NCBI GenBank assembly: GCA_907165275.2
Contig: OU015651.1
Coordinates: 9,942,501-10,006,500 of the forward strand
Direction: 5' to 3'
Origin: Zygaena filipendulae
Lineage: Eukaryota > Arthropoda > Insecta > Lepidoptera > Zygaenidae
DNA: 64,000 bases
Shown: in pieces, positions 21,850 to 32,631 of the stretch
Layout: each line of letters begins with the position of its first letter
How positions within the stretch are numbered: the stretch's first letter is position 1
The notes under the pieces: model-generated
The model's database searches: none
What the model was told of the DNA's origin: nothing
The model's input: only the letters and a program-made list of their open reading frames with translations
Position numbers and translations under genes: made by a program

Positions 21850-22399
21850 CTTTTTCATTACTCATACTCGGAAAGTAGGTCTGAAGTTGCCTGAGAAGCG
21901 GGTTGAAAGTAACACTTTTCAGCCCTAGGGAGAATCGCTTTCAACTGACAACTGTCAAATTATTAAAAAAAAACTAGGTCTATTTTCACATTTCTATTGA
22001 ACCATGTTTGAACTTTCTATACAGCCAGCGCGATGTAAAATTGAAATAACGTAAAGTTTAAGTAGGTATTAATTAAAATAAAATTCACTCACTTTTTCTT
22101 AAGCTAATTCCTATTTACTTACATTTTTTTATTTTCTTTAATTAATACTTAATAATTAAAGACAATATTTTTTTTAGGTCGCCACAATGTAAATAAAAAA
22201 TACTGGCTGAATAGCTAGCCGGCCAAAGAAAAAGAAATAGGTGGGAAAGTGTCAAGCGACTATCCGATCTTCACTCATTTTTTCTTTAGCTAATTCCTAT
22301 TTTTATTTTGACTTTCCTTGCATTCGTAATGAAAAGCACAGTGTTACCCTCGGGAGAAAGACCCCTTTACTTTCACCCCTAGGATAACAATGTACTATT
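21850..22399. repeat. Dispersed repeat D, copy A
   Basis: Closely matches 56224-56838, from CTTTTTCATTACTCAT to GGATAACAATGTACTATT. It contains GGTTGAAAGTAAC and, near the end, a shortened counterpart of an inverted GTTACTTTCACC. Non-coding, probably a MITE or solo element. It ends about 380 bp before the ARMC7 start. Confidence 0.65.
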
Positions 22400-22778
22400 T
22401 TAATATTTTGATTGTTCTCACCCTAAACAATTTAGTCTTCATTTAAAAATTAATTTGTTTCTATACATCACTCTTTATTTCAAAAACCACCTCATTCGGC
22501 GCTTCTATCATTCGAGATATTCTGACTCGGGCTCGTAGTCGTAATACATCAATCGCCTCATTCGATAGTTTCATTCTCCGTCTACGAGTTTAATTTACAA
22601 TCGTATCGTAGCTGTGGCGTAATTACCTCTGTGCATCCTCTGTGATTACCTCCTCTGTGGTCATGTGGTGGCGTAGGTTATTGTTGTAAAATAAGTTTTT
22701 CATTAACTGTCTTGTTACAGTTTAAGATAGAATCGGAATACCAAGTGCTTACCTTCTCTTTGCGGAATACAAGAACAA

Positions 22779-24326
22779 ATGTTTAGCACTAAGTCTCAAT
22801 TAAAGAGACGTACTCCCGAAAATGGGACGAATCGTAAAAAATTCTTGTCACTATTAGTCGATGAATATTTACAATCATCTTCCTATGGTAAATATAAATA
22901 CTATTAATATGCAATATTAGTTTAAAGACACGAATTTAATCTCGAGCGGAACATTTCACAACACACAAATCCACTTGATCCCATATAAAGCTAAACTTGT
23001 GGAAATCAAGCAAACAAATATGCTGCATATCTGCATATATATTGACTGGAAAGTGGGATTCAGTGTTCATCATGCAAAGTACGCTCCCATCAGGGATTGG
23101 ACCCGGGACCTCTTTGATCTGTAGTGTCTTCTTCTTCTTCAATAATGGTGTCTAATAATAATAATTTAAATTTTCCAACAACAATGTTTCTTAATAATAA
23201 AAATCTCTTCATCTACTTTTTTAATTATTGCGAAACACCAATGACAATGTTAGATTGTTCCCCTAGTCCTAACATGGCTCTCTTGAAAGCCTGTTTCTGC
23301 TCAGGGTTCAAAATAGATGCTGGAAAGTGACTGAAATAACAAAGACAAACGTGACATACATGTTTTTGGTACGGCTTTCACTTTCAAACTATTGCCAATC
23401 CTGCTAGGAAGCAATAATCTTTATTTCATTATTATATCAGGTAGCAACAAGCCCCTTAAATCATTAGTTAATTTGTACCGCTTTTCAGATGCCAAATGCC
23501 AAGTTTTAGCTAATCTAGCCAATTTCGCCTATGATCCAATAAACTATTGTTATATCCGTGATGATGGTGTTCTCGACATATTCTTGTATGTTTTGAAAAA
23601 TGAATCCAGTCATAGACTTCTGCAATACAGTTGTGCTGGTATCTGCAATCTGTGTGTTGGTAAGAAATAAATTTGGTAAAATGATATACTACACTATTAA
23701 CAATAATAATAATAAGTGCATTTTATTTATTACTGTGCCCTGCGATTTCACTCACATGAGTTATGGAAGTTTGCGGATGCAGGCAGAACAACCCGTCAAA
23801 GTTTCATCACAAAAAGACCAATGGTAAAAGACCAATAACTTTCACAAGGTTCCTATTTTACTATTACATTGTAATTGTTGATCAGCATCATCTACCTAGT
23901 GATAATTCATATTACCATCGATAATTTTTCTGTTGCTGTTTTCTTGCGGTAGTTTATAGCTTTTCTTAAGCTATTTGGTGCAACAAAAATAATTTTCGTT
24001 TGACTGAGCCTTTATTTCATGATATTTAACAATTGAAACAAGTTATTTATCTAATTTCAGATCCAGTGAATGCTGAATATATTCTCACACATGCTGGATT
24101 GAAACCAATAATTGCTTTATTAGAAAGCAACAATAAAGAAGAAATATTAGCTGATGCTATTACTATATTGATTTACTTGTGGGATACTTCAAGTAAAACA
24201 GACATAAACCAAACTAAAGTTGTCAGACTTATGCATGATTTTGAAAAATCTGAGGATAAAAAAATAGCTAACTTAGCTACTGTGTTCTTACAGGATATTA
24301 ACAGTATAAATTGTGGTAAACAATGA
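22779..24326 (+). CDS. ARMC7: Armadillo repeat-containing protein 7 (ARMC7)
   Basis: Small armadillo-repeat scaffold protein. Exons 22779-22887, 23489-23659 and 24061-24326 give 181 residues against about 200 in vertebrates. Exon 1 starts [11 protein letters not shown] and ends at a GTAAAT donor; exon 2 opens with [17 protein letters not shown], the family's most conserved stretch; exon 3 continues [13 protein letters not shown] and closes [14 protein letters not shown]. Both introns are phase 1, with clear TTTCAG acceptors. The helical ARM repeats cover most of the chain; no signal peptide or membrane segment. Intron 1 holds a SINE (22961-23120) and intron 2 a Helitron scrap (about 23735-23830). 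The TGA at 24324-24326 overlaps the ATG of the HTD2 frame. Identification by recalled family similarity; cellular role poorly known. Confidence 0.9.
22961..23120 (-). mobile_element. tRNA-derived SINE, copy 2
   Basis: Minus-strand copy of the element at 10174-10420: tail block TTCACAACACACAAATCCACTTGATC, body GACTGGAAAGTG, and B-box relic GGGATTGGACCCGGGACCTC. It lies in ARMC7 intron 1. Confidence 0.55.
24291..24293 (+). promoter_or_regulatory. Possible alternative 3' splice site for HTD2 mRNA
   Basis: Inside ARMC7 exon 3, GCTAACTTAG (a CTAAC branch-point match) is followed by TGTGTTCTTACAG and then GATATT. Splicing to 24294 would leave a 29-nt leader with no ATG before the HTD2 start at 24323. 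Such a match can arise by chance within coding sequence. Confidence 0.3.
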
Positions 24327-24799
24327 ACAAAATGCTATCCAATCGATTTCCTTACATTGCTATGAATAATAAAAACTATCAGAAAATATGTAAATTACAT
24401 ACAACAACATTTAGTAGTACATCATTTAAAGCTGGAGATAAAATAAGGATACAGAAAACCTTGACTCAGAAAGACCTTGATGCTTTTTCCAATCTCACCA
24501 GTGATCATAATCATTTGCATAAAAATAATGGCAATAAGAGGCCTATAGTTCATGGTGCACTACTGAACGGCCTGGTGGCAGGGCTCATCGGCACTCATTT
24601 GCCAGGCCCTGGCACAGTGCTAGTGTCACAAACTATGAAATTCCCCAACAAGTGTTTCGTTGGAGAGAAATTGACTATAAGTGTAGAATTGGTTGATGTC
24701 AGGAAGATATTAAAAGTGAAGTTTTTTTGTATTGTGGAGGAAGAGAAAAAGGTCGTGTTTGAAGGTGAAGCCAAATTAATGTTGGCCAAAGACTGTTAA
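24323..24799 (+). CDS. HTD2: Mitochondrial hydroxyacyl-thioester dehydratase type 2
   Basis: 3-hydroxyacyl-ACP dehydratase of mitochondrial fatty acid synthesis (lipoic acid precursor route), MaoC/hot-dog fold. Single-exon frame of 158 residues. Residues 1-35 are basic and lack acidic residues, fitting a matrix-targeting peptide. Residues 61-66 (DHNHLH) hold the catalytic Asp61/His66 pair of the family, with His64 where Pro is usual. IVHGALLNGL (75-84) and LPGPGT (93-98) are further family signatures. A stop codon (TAA, 24317-24319) lies in frame just upstream, so the ATG at 24323 or the one three codons later must be used. The ATG overlaps the ARMC7 TGA as ATGA, so translation needs reinitiation or a separate mRNA. 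In vertebrates HTD2 is bicistronic with RPP14; here the partner is ARMC7. Confidence 0.9.
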   Translation: MNKMLSNRFPYIAMNNKNYQKICKLHTTTFSSTSFKAGDKIRIQKTLTQKDLDAFSNLTSDHNHLHKNNGNKRPIVHGALLNGLVAGLIGTHLPGPGTVLVSQTMKFPNKCFVGEKLTISVELVDVRKILKVKFFCIVEEEKKVVFEGEAKLMLAKDC

Positions 24800-24875
24800 A
24801 GGCTTCAACTATGTATAATATTTATTTTACAAATATATAGAGTTTATATAGTTGTTAAGATTCGATTTTATATAA

Positions 24876-24881
24876 ATTAAA
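24876..24881 (+). terminator. Candidate poly(A) signal for ARMC7-HTD2
   Basis: ATTAAA lies 77 nt after the HTD2 stop; a canonical AATAAA follows at 25148-25153. No other 3' end is evident between the two frames, which supports a shared transcript. Confidence 0.45.
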
Positions 24882-26550
24882 GCATTTTGAAAATCCTTAT
24901 AGTCTCAATAGAAGCATAATTTATTAAGAAATAAGATATTCTATAAACAATAATCTTGTGTGAATGTATGGAATATTTGAAGTTTCATAATATGTCCAAA
25001 TTGATCTGGCACATTGATGTGTAACGTTGTATTTGAAGTAACTGTTTAGTTCTCCTAATACTAAAAATGTATGTATTGTAATTCTCATAAATAATGTTCT
25101 TGATATGCCAACAATCAGATAATACAAAAAAATGTAGTACAACGTAGAATAAAGTAAATTACGAGTTTTCTATTACACTTGAATGGTTTCGAATAATAAT
25201 AATAGGTATTAGGTAAGTATTAATGTTATTTGTTTAATAAGTATTTATTGTCTTGAAGAAAATCTGTCCATTTTTTAATATCTCTGTCAATCACTAAATT
25301 AGACTGATAGTCTCTAAAATACCTTCATAACACAATTATATTATGATGATTCTGTGCTGGTTTTCACTTGAATTTAAGTGTTAAAGGCTCCTGAAAACAT
25401 CTAATATATTTGTATACTATAATATAATAATATAATCAAATCTTGGCGGGACTGATTGTGCATAGATAGTAATTACGCCAGTACAAAGAATGAAGGAATG
25501 GCCGCCTTTTGCTCTGTCCTTTCTTCCTATTTTAACTTTCATACTAAAAAGGGCACTAAAAATGACAAATATAAATTCACAAAAGAGTAATAGAAGAAAA
25601 ATTAAATTTCAGTGTCACCTTGGAATATTCTAGGAATTATCAAATCAATCATTGGCTGTGAGTGCCTGTGACAGACATGGACAAGGCCCTGACTTTATAT
25701 TTAACTTTAAGTTACAAGTTCGATGATTTTGAGTCAATAGTATAAATATAGATGAGAAATCAACACGGTTTAAACCTAGTGCTTGAGTTATTATCCAATA
25801 AACGCCCGTAAACCCCAAACATTTACGGGCTTAAACTGTGTTTAAACTTTAAACTAAAGCTGTTTTGTTTAATCATTGTACATTTAATTATACATATACA
25901 TTTTACTACCGGTTTCAACCTTGCCAGCAGTAGGTAGTAGGTACCTATTGTTATTGTTTTTAGTTTTTTATTTATTAAGGGTAGGGCTAGCTATGTATAT
26001 GTACGCTTCTTTAGTCAGCGCATGTTAGTATGACACCAATACCCTATGTTGAGTACCTGGAAAAATGGTGATTTTATTTACGTGAATGATAATAAAATTT
26101 AATGTTTCGATATGGAGAGTAGTAAATGTAATATTGAAAAATCTAAAAAGTAACAATTTTCATGCAAGTGATCTTTTTCGTAATGTACTTTTACTCATAA
26201 TAAATGTATCTACTTCCGTTCTACTTATCTCTTTTATTAGCTGTATTATTATAAAATCTGTTGTTACTTGTAGGTATACGTATTTATTGTTTCCTTTTGT
26301 TTTCTAGCTACGTGTAAGCATGTTTTGTTAATAAATTATGTGTCCCTATTTATTTTTATTAAATCTTTTCCTTGTTTTATCAATGGCGTGTTTTATTTTT
26401 GTGACAATAAACTTTTATATTACCTACACAAGACATAATTATGGTAAACGAGGGTCGAATGCAAAGAGAAGGTAATCACTACGTGGTCGAATGAAGGATG
26501 ATGTTCAGTTTTAGAATTTCGTTTCGATAAGAAAAAAAAAAAGAAATTGA
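24882..26550. other. Intergenic, no gene or repeat recognised
   Basis: AT-rich. Frames of 60-73 codons lack any domain. The GGTAGTAGGTACCTATTG-type short motifs become frequent from here on. Confidence 0.5.
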
Positions 26551-26554
26551 CATG

Positions 26555-26946
26555 TGAAACAGGAGTGAAATCAAAGAATAAAAAAACTCATCCAATATGA
26601 CTAATTTTAATACGTAAAATAGACAGAGTTTCAACTTTAATGCACGCAACGAGAAGAACACTCAATAGTAGCTAGCACGGCTTTTTATCTGTCTACCCCC
26701 TGCCCCTTCCGTAATTATGGGCGGTGCTACGATATGGTAATCGTGACGTCACGCCGAATAGGCGTGAGGCAGCCGGCGGGAATTATTGGCGCGTCTTTCA
26801 AATATTCGGCGAGTCAGGCAGACTGGCTGGCTTGGCTGGCTGGCCTGGCCGGCATGGCCAGCCTGGCGTGGCTAGCCTGGCATGGCTAGTCTGGCATGGC
26901 TGGCTTGGCACGCATATGTGAACTTGACACGTAGCGACGCGTTACA
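26555..26946 (-). repeat. LTR (3' LTR on the minus strand)
   Basis: Includes a GC-rich run of GGCTGGC/GGCATGGC units and a TGACGTCA palindrome in U3. It differs from its partner by C at 26827 against T at 32371. Confidence 0.75.
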
Positions 26947-28723
26947 ATCGGCCATCCTGCAACAAATTGCTCCCGCAATGGGGACAAAGAACGAGGCTTA
27001 GCTTTGTAATGAATTGTATCTAGTATTTTCATTTTTAATATACTCTTTTCACGCACGCAGGTATCAGATATGTCTATTAAGCAACACAAGCTTCTATTGG
27101 TGCAACACACAACAGAAAATAGCTGATAAAAGGGATATCAACTAAGTTTAGTATGTCAACAGGTGAAAAATAGTTTCGTCAGGTGGTTTTCGCACTCAAA
27201 CTATTCATTACACACTAAAACATTCATTAATGTTCTAAAATTGCGAAAAATATACTTGGGGCAAGTTAGAGCTTTTGCTCTATTTTTCTTTGCAACCTTT
27301 GTGCGCCTACCCCGTCTACATGTCATCTCTAGCTAATTTATTTTCTCTGCGGTGCCACATAATATACGCCTGCTATTAAAAATTACCTACTGCTTTATGC
27401 CTTTCACGGATTAAAGATGTTGGCACTGTTTGATATGGGAATGACAGAAATGATCTCTCCATACGCTTTTTCCCGTGTCCGTTGAAAGTTGAAGCCTGCG
27501 ATGTTCCTGAACTTGATCATATTGCTGAAAACTCTGACCACAATGTAGGTTTACAATCCTAGTAGGGCTACTCGAGGGAGTCTTCCTCTAAAAAACGAAG
27601 TCACCTTTCAGTTGTCAGTTTTGATGGCGTTTATTGAAACTACATGTTCCAATGAGAGAATACATATAGAAATAACTAGTGTAGGTACCCAACAAAGAAG
27701 TTATAACAATGCACTTAGGGTACAACTAGGTTTAAATAAGTTTTAATAATTTCTTGTAATGTTCGATCATCACAATGTGATAGGCCAAGGTCTGTGAAGG
27801 GATCTAAAGATGTTAAAAATGAAATTTAAACATGTAACGAAAACTACTTAAATGTGTAATGTTCAGTATATTAATTGATAGTGCATTAATGCATTAGGAA
27901 GACAATTGGACAAATTTCATTATTAGCTGCTTCGCGGAGATTTTATGTGCTACAAAATACTTTTAAATTCCCAATATTATTATTATTATTGCCTCAGAAG
28001 AAACAGTAAAATTGAGACAGAATAATGAAATTAAAAGAAACAGAGCAAAGGGCGGCCTTATTACCAGAGGCTATCTTTTCAAGGCACCCCAAGGTAACGG
28101 AGGGGTATAGGTATAGGTATAGTACCTATCTGTATTGAACTTCTTAAAGGGCTATGTCGAAAAATAATTTGAGGCAAAAAGACGGTGAACGCATTTTATG
28201 CGGACTTCATGCAAACAAGTCATGGTAACTTGCGGCATAATAAATTTAAACGAGACAACTGCTTGCTACAACTAGCATAATTGTAGTTACCTACAACATT
28301 TAATTTATATTGCTATCAATGTCAATTTTTGGATGATATCAATCCCTATTAATTAAATCGAGTCCTCAAATCCACAAATCCACAAATCACTTTGAAATCG
28401 TAAGCACTCTGTAATACAAGAGACCGCTTTAGTTTGAGCTATTTTTTTTTTTTTTTTTTTTTTTTAGAAAATTTGCAGTACCTAATCATGTTTTGGCACT
28501 TACTAGAATCTCATTATTATTTTCAAGTAACATGTATTCAAAATCTAACTCCTAAACATAATGCCTTTGTAGTTTTTTTTTTTTTTTTTAACATTGTCTC
28601 TTATAGTATCTTATTAATAGGTATTAGTACATGTATTTTAGCAATTGATTGCTATCTGATCTTAATACCCAACAAACCAAATATTTATTTGAGAACTTTG
28701 ATTTACCACATATCAATAACCAT
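26947..28723. other. Interior of the LTR element, non-coding
   Basis: No frame above about 75 codons and no recognisable retroviral-type motif on either strand. Short homopolymer T tract at 28442-28465. Confidence 0.45.
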
Positions 28724-29113
28724 AACACTTCACAGCACATGGATCTATTTAATCTCACATTAAGCTATTATCTAAACTAGTAAAGGGAAAGGATTTGATT
28801 TTTTTTTTTTTTTGTTTGTTTGTTACGATTCAGCTCAAAAATTAGAGCAGATTTCAAAAATTCTTTTATCATCAGAATACAACATTATCTCTGAGTAACC
28901 TAGGCTATATCGTGATCCGAAATTACCGCAGAAATACCGAAATTACTGCAGGTGAAACTGATGGGAAAAGCTAGTATAGATGTATGAATTTTATAGTAAA
29001 GATATATATAGAACCACGCTTAGACTGGAAAATAGAACCCCGTATTTATCACACAAAGGTCACCCTACTACCCTACTTTTTGCACCAATCAGGACGTCAG
29101 GTCGAGTTGAGTC
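28724..29113 (-). mobile_element. tRNA-derived SINE, copy 3, split by a Helitron
   Basis: CACTTCACAGCACATGGATC and AATCTCACATTAAGCTATTAT at the left and AGACTGGAAAATAGAACCCC at the right match the SINE at 10174-10420. The centre is interrupted at 28774-28974. Confidence 0.55.
28774..28974 (+). mobile_element. Helitron-like element nested in a SINE
   Basis: Begins TCTAAACTAGTAAAGGG, has the GTTTGTTTGTTACGATT block, and ends CTGCAGGTGAAACTG..AGCTAG followed by T. Flanking bases are A and T, as expected for Helitron insertion. Confidence 0.6.
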
Positions 29114-29130
29114 AGGTTTGAGTTGATTCT

Positions 29131-30323
29131 CCGCCGCCTATACATGGGGGTGGTACGGTCGATGGCCCTTTACGGGGCCCCGATTTGGGCCAACAGTCTG
29201 ACGGCTCATAACAAGACCCTCCTGCGAAGACCGCAGAGGGTCCTAGCCGTCAGACTGATAAGGGGATACCGTACCATCTCCTACGAGGCGGCGTGCGTCT
29301 TGGCGGGGTCTCCCCCCTGGGATCTAGAGGCGGGCCTCCTCTCGTCGCTGTACGAGTGGCGAGTGGAGTGCCGAGCCAGAGGGGAATACCCCCCGCCAAG
29401 GGCGGTGGAACTGCGGAGGTCCCATCTTCGGCAGTCCTTAATGCGAGAATGGGAGAGCAGGCTGGCAACACCTTCCGCCGGCCTGCGGACTGTCGAAGCT
29501 GTCCGTCCAGTCCTTCGAGAATGGGCGGACAGGCGGCTGGGCATCATCACCTTCCGGGTGACGCAGGTGCTTTCCGGGCATGGCTGCTTCGGAAAGTACC
29601 TGTGTCAGCTCGGGAGGGAACCGACGGCCTCGTGCCACCATTGTGGAACCTGCGGTGAGGACACGGCGCAGCACACTCTCGAAGAGTGCTCGGCCTGGGC
29701 CGAGCAGCGCCGTGTCCTCACCTCGGCAATAGGAAGCGACCTTTCGCTGCCCACCGTGGCTTCAGCTATGGTGGGTAGCGAAAGCGCATGGGCGGCGGTT
29801 CTCTCCTTCTGCGAGGACGTCATCTCGCAGAAGGAGACCGCGGAGCGGGAAAGGGAGCAGGCAGCGTCCGCCCCTCCCAACCGCCGCCCCAGAAGAAGGG
29901 GTAGGAGGCAGGATGTGGTAGGCCTCCAACCCCCATAGTGAGGTCCTCCGGGCGGTAGAGCGAGGCACTCTACCGTCCGAGGGAGAAAGGACCTCGGGTG
30001 GACAAGTGGCGCGTTAGGTGTTCCGGCGCGTCACTTTAATTACTTATTTTTGCAGTTAGTGGGAGAGAGGGACTTAGTTCCTGCGGGGACTAAGTCCCTG
30101 AGCAGAGGGGCCCGCCAAAAGCGGGCCAGCGCCGTCGGGGCCGCGGAGCATGCGAGAGCGAATCCCGCGGCCCTGACGTAAGGCGCCGAGGAGGAACACC
30201 CCAGGGTTTTTAGTGGGTAGTATTCCCGCCCTTCTCAGGGCGGGTCGCCCTTTTCAGGGCGGAGTCCCACATAACCACCGCCCGCCTCATGGCGGTGGTA
30301 TGCATAAAGCATTTTCCCTGGGT

Positions 30324-30387
<64 letters not shown>
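29131..30387 (+). pseudogene. Young 5'-truncated R1-clade LINE
   Basis: An open frame runs from the truncation point to the stop at 29936-29938. It encodes the end of an R1-type ORF2: VRSMALYGAPIWA, YRTISYEAA, then a C-x2-C-x9-H-x4-C knuckle (CHHC..HTLEEC) and an arginine-rich tail. A GC-rich 3' UTR (29939-30324) and a 63-nt A run follow. GGTTTGAGTTGATTCT is repeated exactly at 29115-29130 and 30388-30403 as target duplication. Base composition is far more GC-rich than the surroundings. RT catalytic core and endonuclease are missing, so it cannot move by itself. Confidence 0.9.
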
Positions 30388-30389
<2 letters not shown>

Positions 30390-30403
30390 TTTGAGTTGAT
30401 TCT

Positions 30404-31689
30404 ACAAATGCTGGATTTCAAAAATGCGTCAGTGATAAAACTATTATGTACTCGTGATCGAACTAACATAGGTATAGTTGAAGCTTATGCTAAGGTTTTG
30501 AACCAGGTGCAACTTGCTTTCCTTTTTCTCATGTCCTTTTACCTAACATCATCTGAGGGTAGTAAAACAACAGTTTTTTTTTGTATGACTATTTTCTGCA
30601 GTTTTTACTAGGGAGTTTCAGTTGCAACCTTCCGACTCTTTATTACTGGGATACCTAAGTACCACCCGTTATTAAGACTAACATCATCAGGAAACGAAAA
30701 GTAGGATACTCACAGCAGCACAACAGACTAGCTCAAATTCGATTGTTCTACCATTTGCCATCAGAAACTTTCAGATCCTAAAACCCACCTGCATCATCAG
30801 ATCAGTTCAATGGTGTCATTATACTACATAACCTCAAACTGACATAAGTACCTATGCCAAATTTCATCTCAATCGTCTACCAGCAAGTAGTTGAAAAAAT
30901 AGTGTGCATTCGATGAAAGGGAGGACAACTTACGAATAATGCAAGTTAAAAGCTTGTAACATATTGTGATCACTAGAAACGCAACGATTTTTACTAGAGC
31001 TTCTGTTTATGATGGGTCAAGTTGACGAGTACAACACATAATTACGAACTGTACCCTACGTGAATTTAGGAACTACCTCGGGTACTTCTGTCCTAATAGA
31101 CACGAACCTTAGTGCTCGACCAAAAAAATTGTGTAAATACCCTCAACCAGCAAATATCGTTCGGAAGCTACTATCCAAACTTAATGACTCGACTGCAGTA
31201 CTTAACTACTAGTTAACAACGAATTATAACTCTGCCACTTTCATAGACATCAGTGTTACTTGTTTAGAGTGGCTAAATCCAAAGACTAAATACATATTAA
31301 GCTGACGCAAACGGCAACTTAGATGGCATGACGTATTAAACTTATGTCCCTTATTTATGTACTAATTGATACCCTTATTTTCTCATAATATATGACTAAT
31401 GAGAGGCCACCTATGTAAATTACGACTTGGGCTCACGGCTAATATGCGCATATCGCATAAATTAAGCAAAATAAGTAAGTAAGGCGTATTAGGCAAAGAG
31501 GCATTAATTGGGTGACTGACCTGGCTCATGGCATGACTGATCTGGCTCATTTTGTTGACTGCAAACATCTTTCTGCTTGCGTAGGAACCTGGCCGGCTTC
31601 ACAAACGATGTCCTTAAAACCGTCCTGAGTCCTCGGTGCTCAAATAGATGCTCGGCCGATCAAGTATGTTGCTGATGTACCAAACTGAT
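30404..31689. other. Interior of the LTR element, non-coding
   Basis: Nothing recognised; stops are frequent in all frames. Confidence 0.4.
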
Positions 31690-31880
31690 TCATTTTCTTC
31701 ATCTATGCTGATCTTCTTCTTCGTCGGTACACTCTTGGCAGAGCGGTCGTGGTCCTCACGAAGTTGTCTCAATGTGGGCAGATGTTACGTGCTTCACGAT
31801 GCCTCGCCACTCTTCCCGGTCAGATGCTGTTCTTGTGCATTCGTGCAGCTTGGTCGGTCCATCGCATCGGTCTATGCTGA
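31690..31880 (-). pseudogene. Non-LTR retrotransposon ORF2 tail fragment
   Basis: Minus-strand translation reads KLHECTRTASDREEWRGIV with stops shortly after, a pattern typical of the end of RTE-like ORF2 proteins. Only about 60 codons survive. Confidence 0.45.
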
Positions 31881-32098
31881 TACCAGCATGCAATTATCTC
31901 TGTATAAGTGAAATCCTCAGAATATGTGATGCAGCACGATGTATAGCATTACGGCAAACTCAGTCGTTTGGTTACCAAGGTCGCGTACCTAATATATCAT
32001 TTTCATATTTGATCGTTGTTCTTGGCTTGAACTTCATTCGTGAACGAACACCTTGTTTAATTTCTTCAGGGCGTTTTTACTTCATACCCACTTCTGAT

Positions 32099-32490
32099 TG
32101 AAACAGGAGTGAAATCAAAGAATAAAAAAACTCATCCAATATGACTAATTTTAATACGTAAAATAGACAGAGTTTCAACTTTAATGCACGCAACGAGAAG
32201 AACACTCAATAGTAGCTAGCACGGCTTTTTATCTGTCTACCCCCTGCCCCTTCCGTAATTATGGGCGGTGCTACGATATGGTAATCGTGACGTCACGCCG
32301 AATAGGCGTGAGGCAGCCGGCGGGAATTATTGGCGCGTCTTTCAAATATTCGGCGAGTCAGGCAGACTGGTTGGCTTGGCTGGCTGGCCTGGCCGGCATG
32401 GCCAGCCTGGCGTGGCTAGCCTGGCATGGCTAGTCTGGCATGGCTGGCTTGGCACGCATATGTGAACTTGACACGTAGCGACGCGTTACA
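32099..32490 (-). repeat. LTR (5' LTR on the minus strand)
   Basis: Partner of 26555-26946, same length. Transcription from it would run leftward into the element. Confidence 0.75.
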
Positions 32491-32631
32491 CATGACAAAA
32501 ATAACGAAACAGCGCAAAATTTGCTGACCGCAAATTTCAAAGAGTATATAACCACTACTGGTGATGTCTTATTAATATCGTAGGTAATTTAACGACTAAA
32601 CCTACGTAGGTATTTAGCAATTTTATTTATA

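Larger units (their letters stand above)
26555..32490 (-). mobile_element. Non-autonomous LTR retrotransposon, nearly intact ends
   Basis: Two 392-bp direct repeats bound 5.15 kb. They differ at one visible base, start TG and end CA, and the outer flanks are both CATG (26551-26554 and 32491-32494), a 4-bp target duplication. Read on the minus strand, each repeat has GATAAAAAGCC about 25-30 nt before AGTGTTCTTCTCG and an ATTAAA, the usual U3-R order. Just inside the upstream copy is CAGAAGTGGGTATGAAG; just inside the downstream copy is GCAGGATGGCCGAT. No gag, protease, RT or integrase is readable in the interior, which holds a LINE, a SINE and a Helitron. High repeat identity means recent movement or gene conversion. 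Confidence 0.75.

Noticed and set aside
29250..29968. Several 68-121-codon frames on both strands
   Set aside because: Shadows of the GC-rich R1-clade ORF2 end in other frames.
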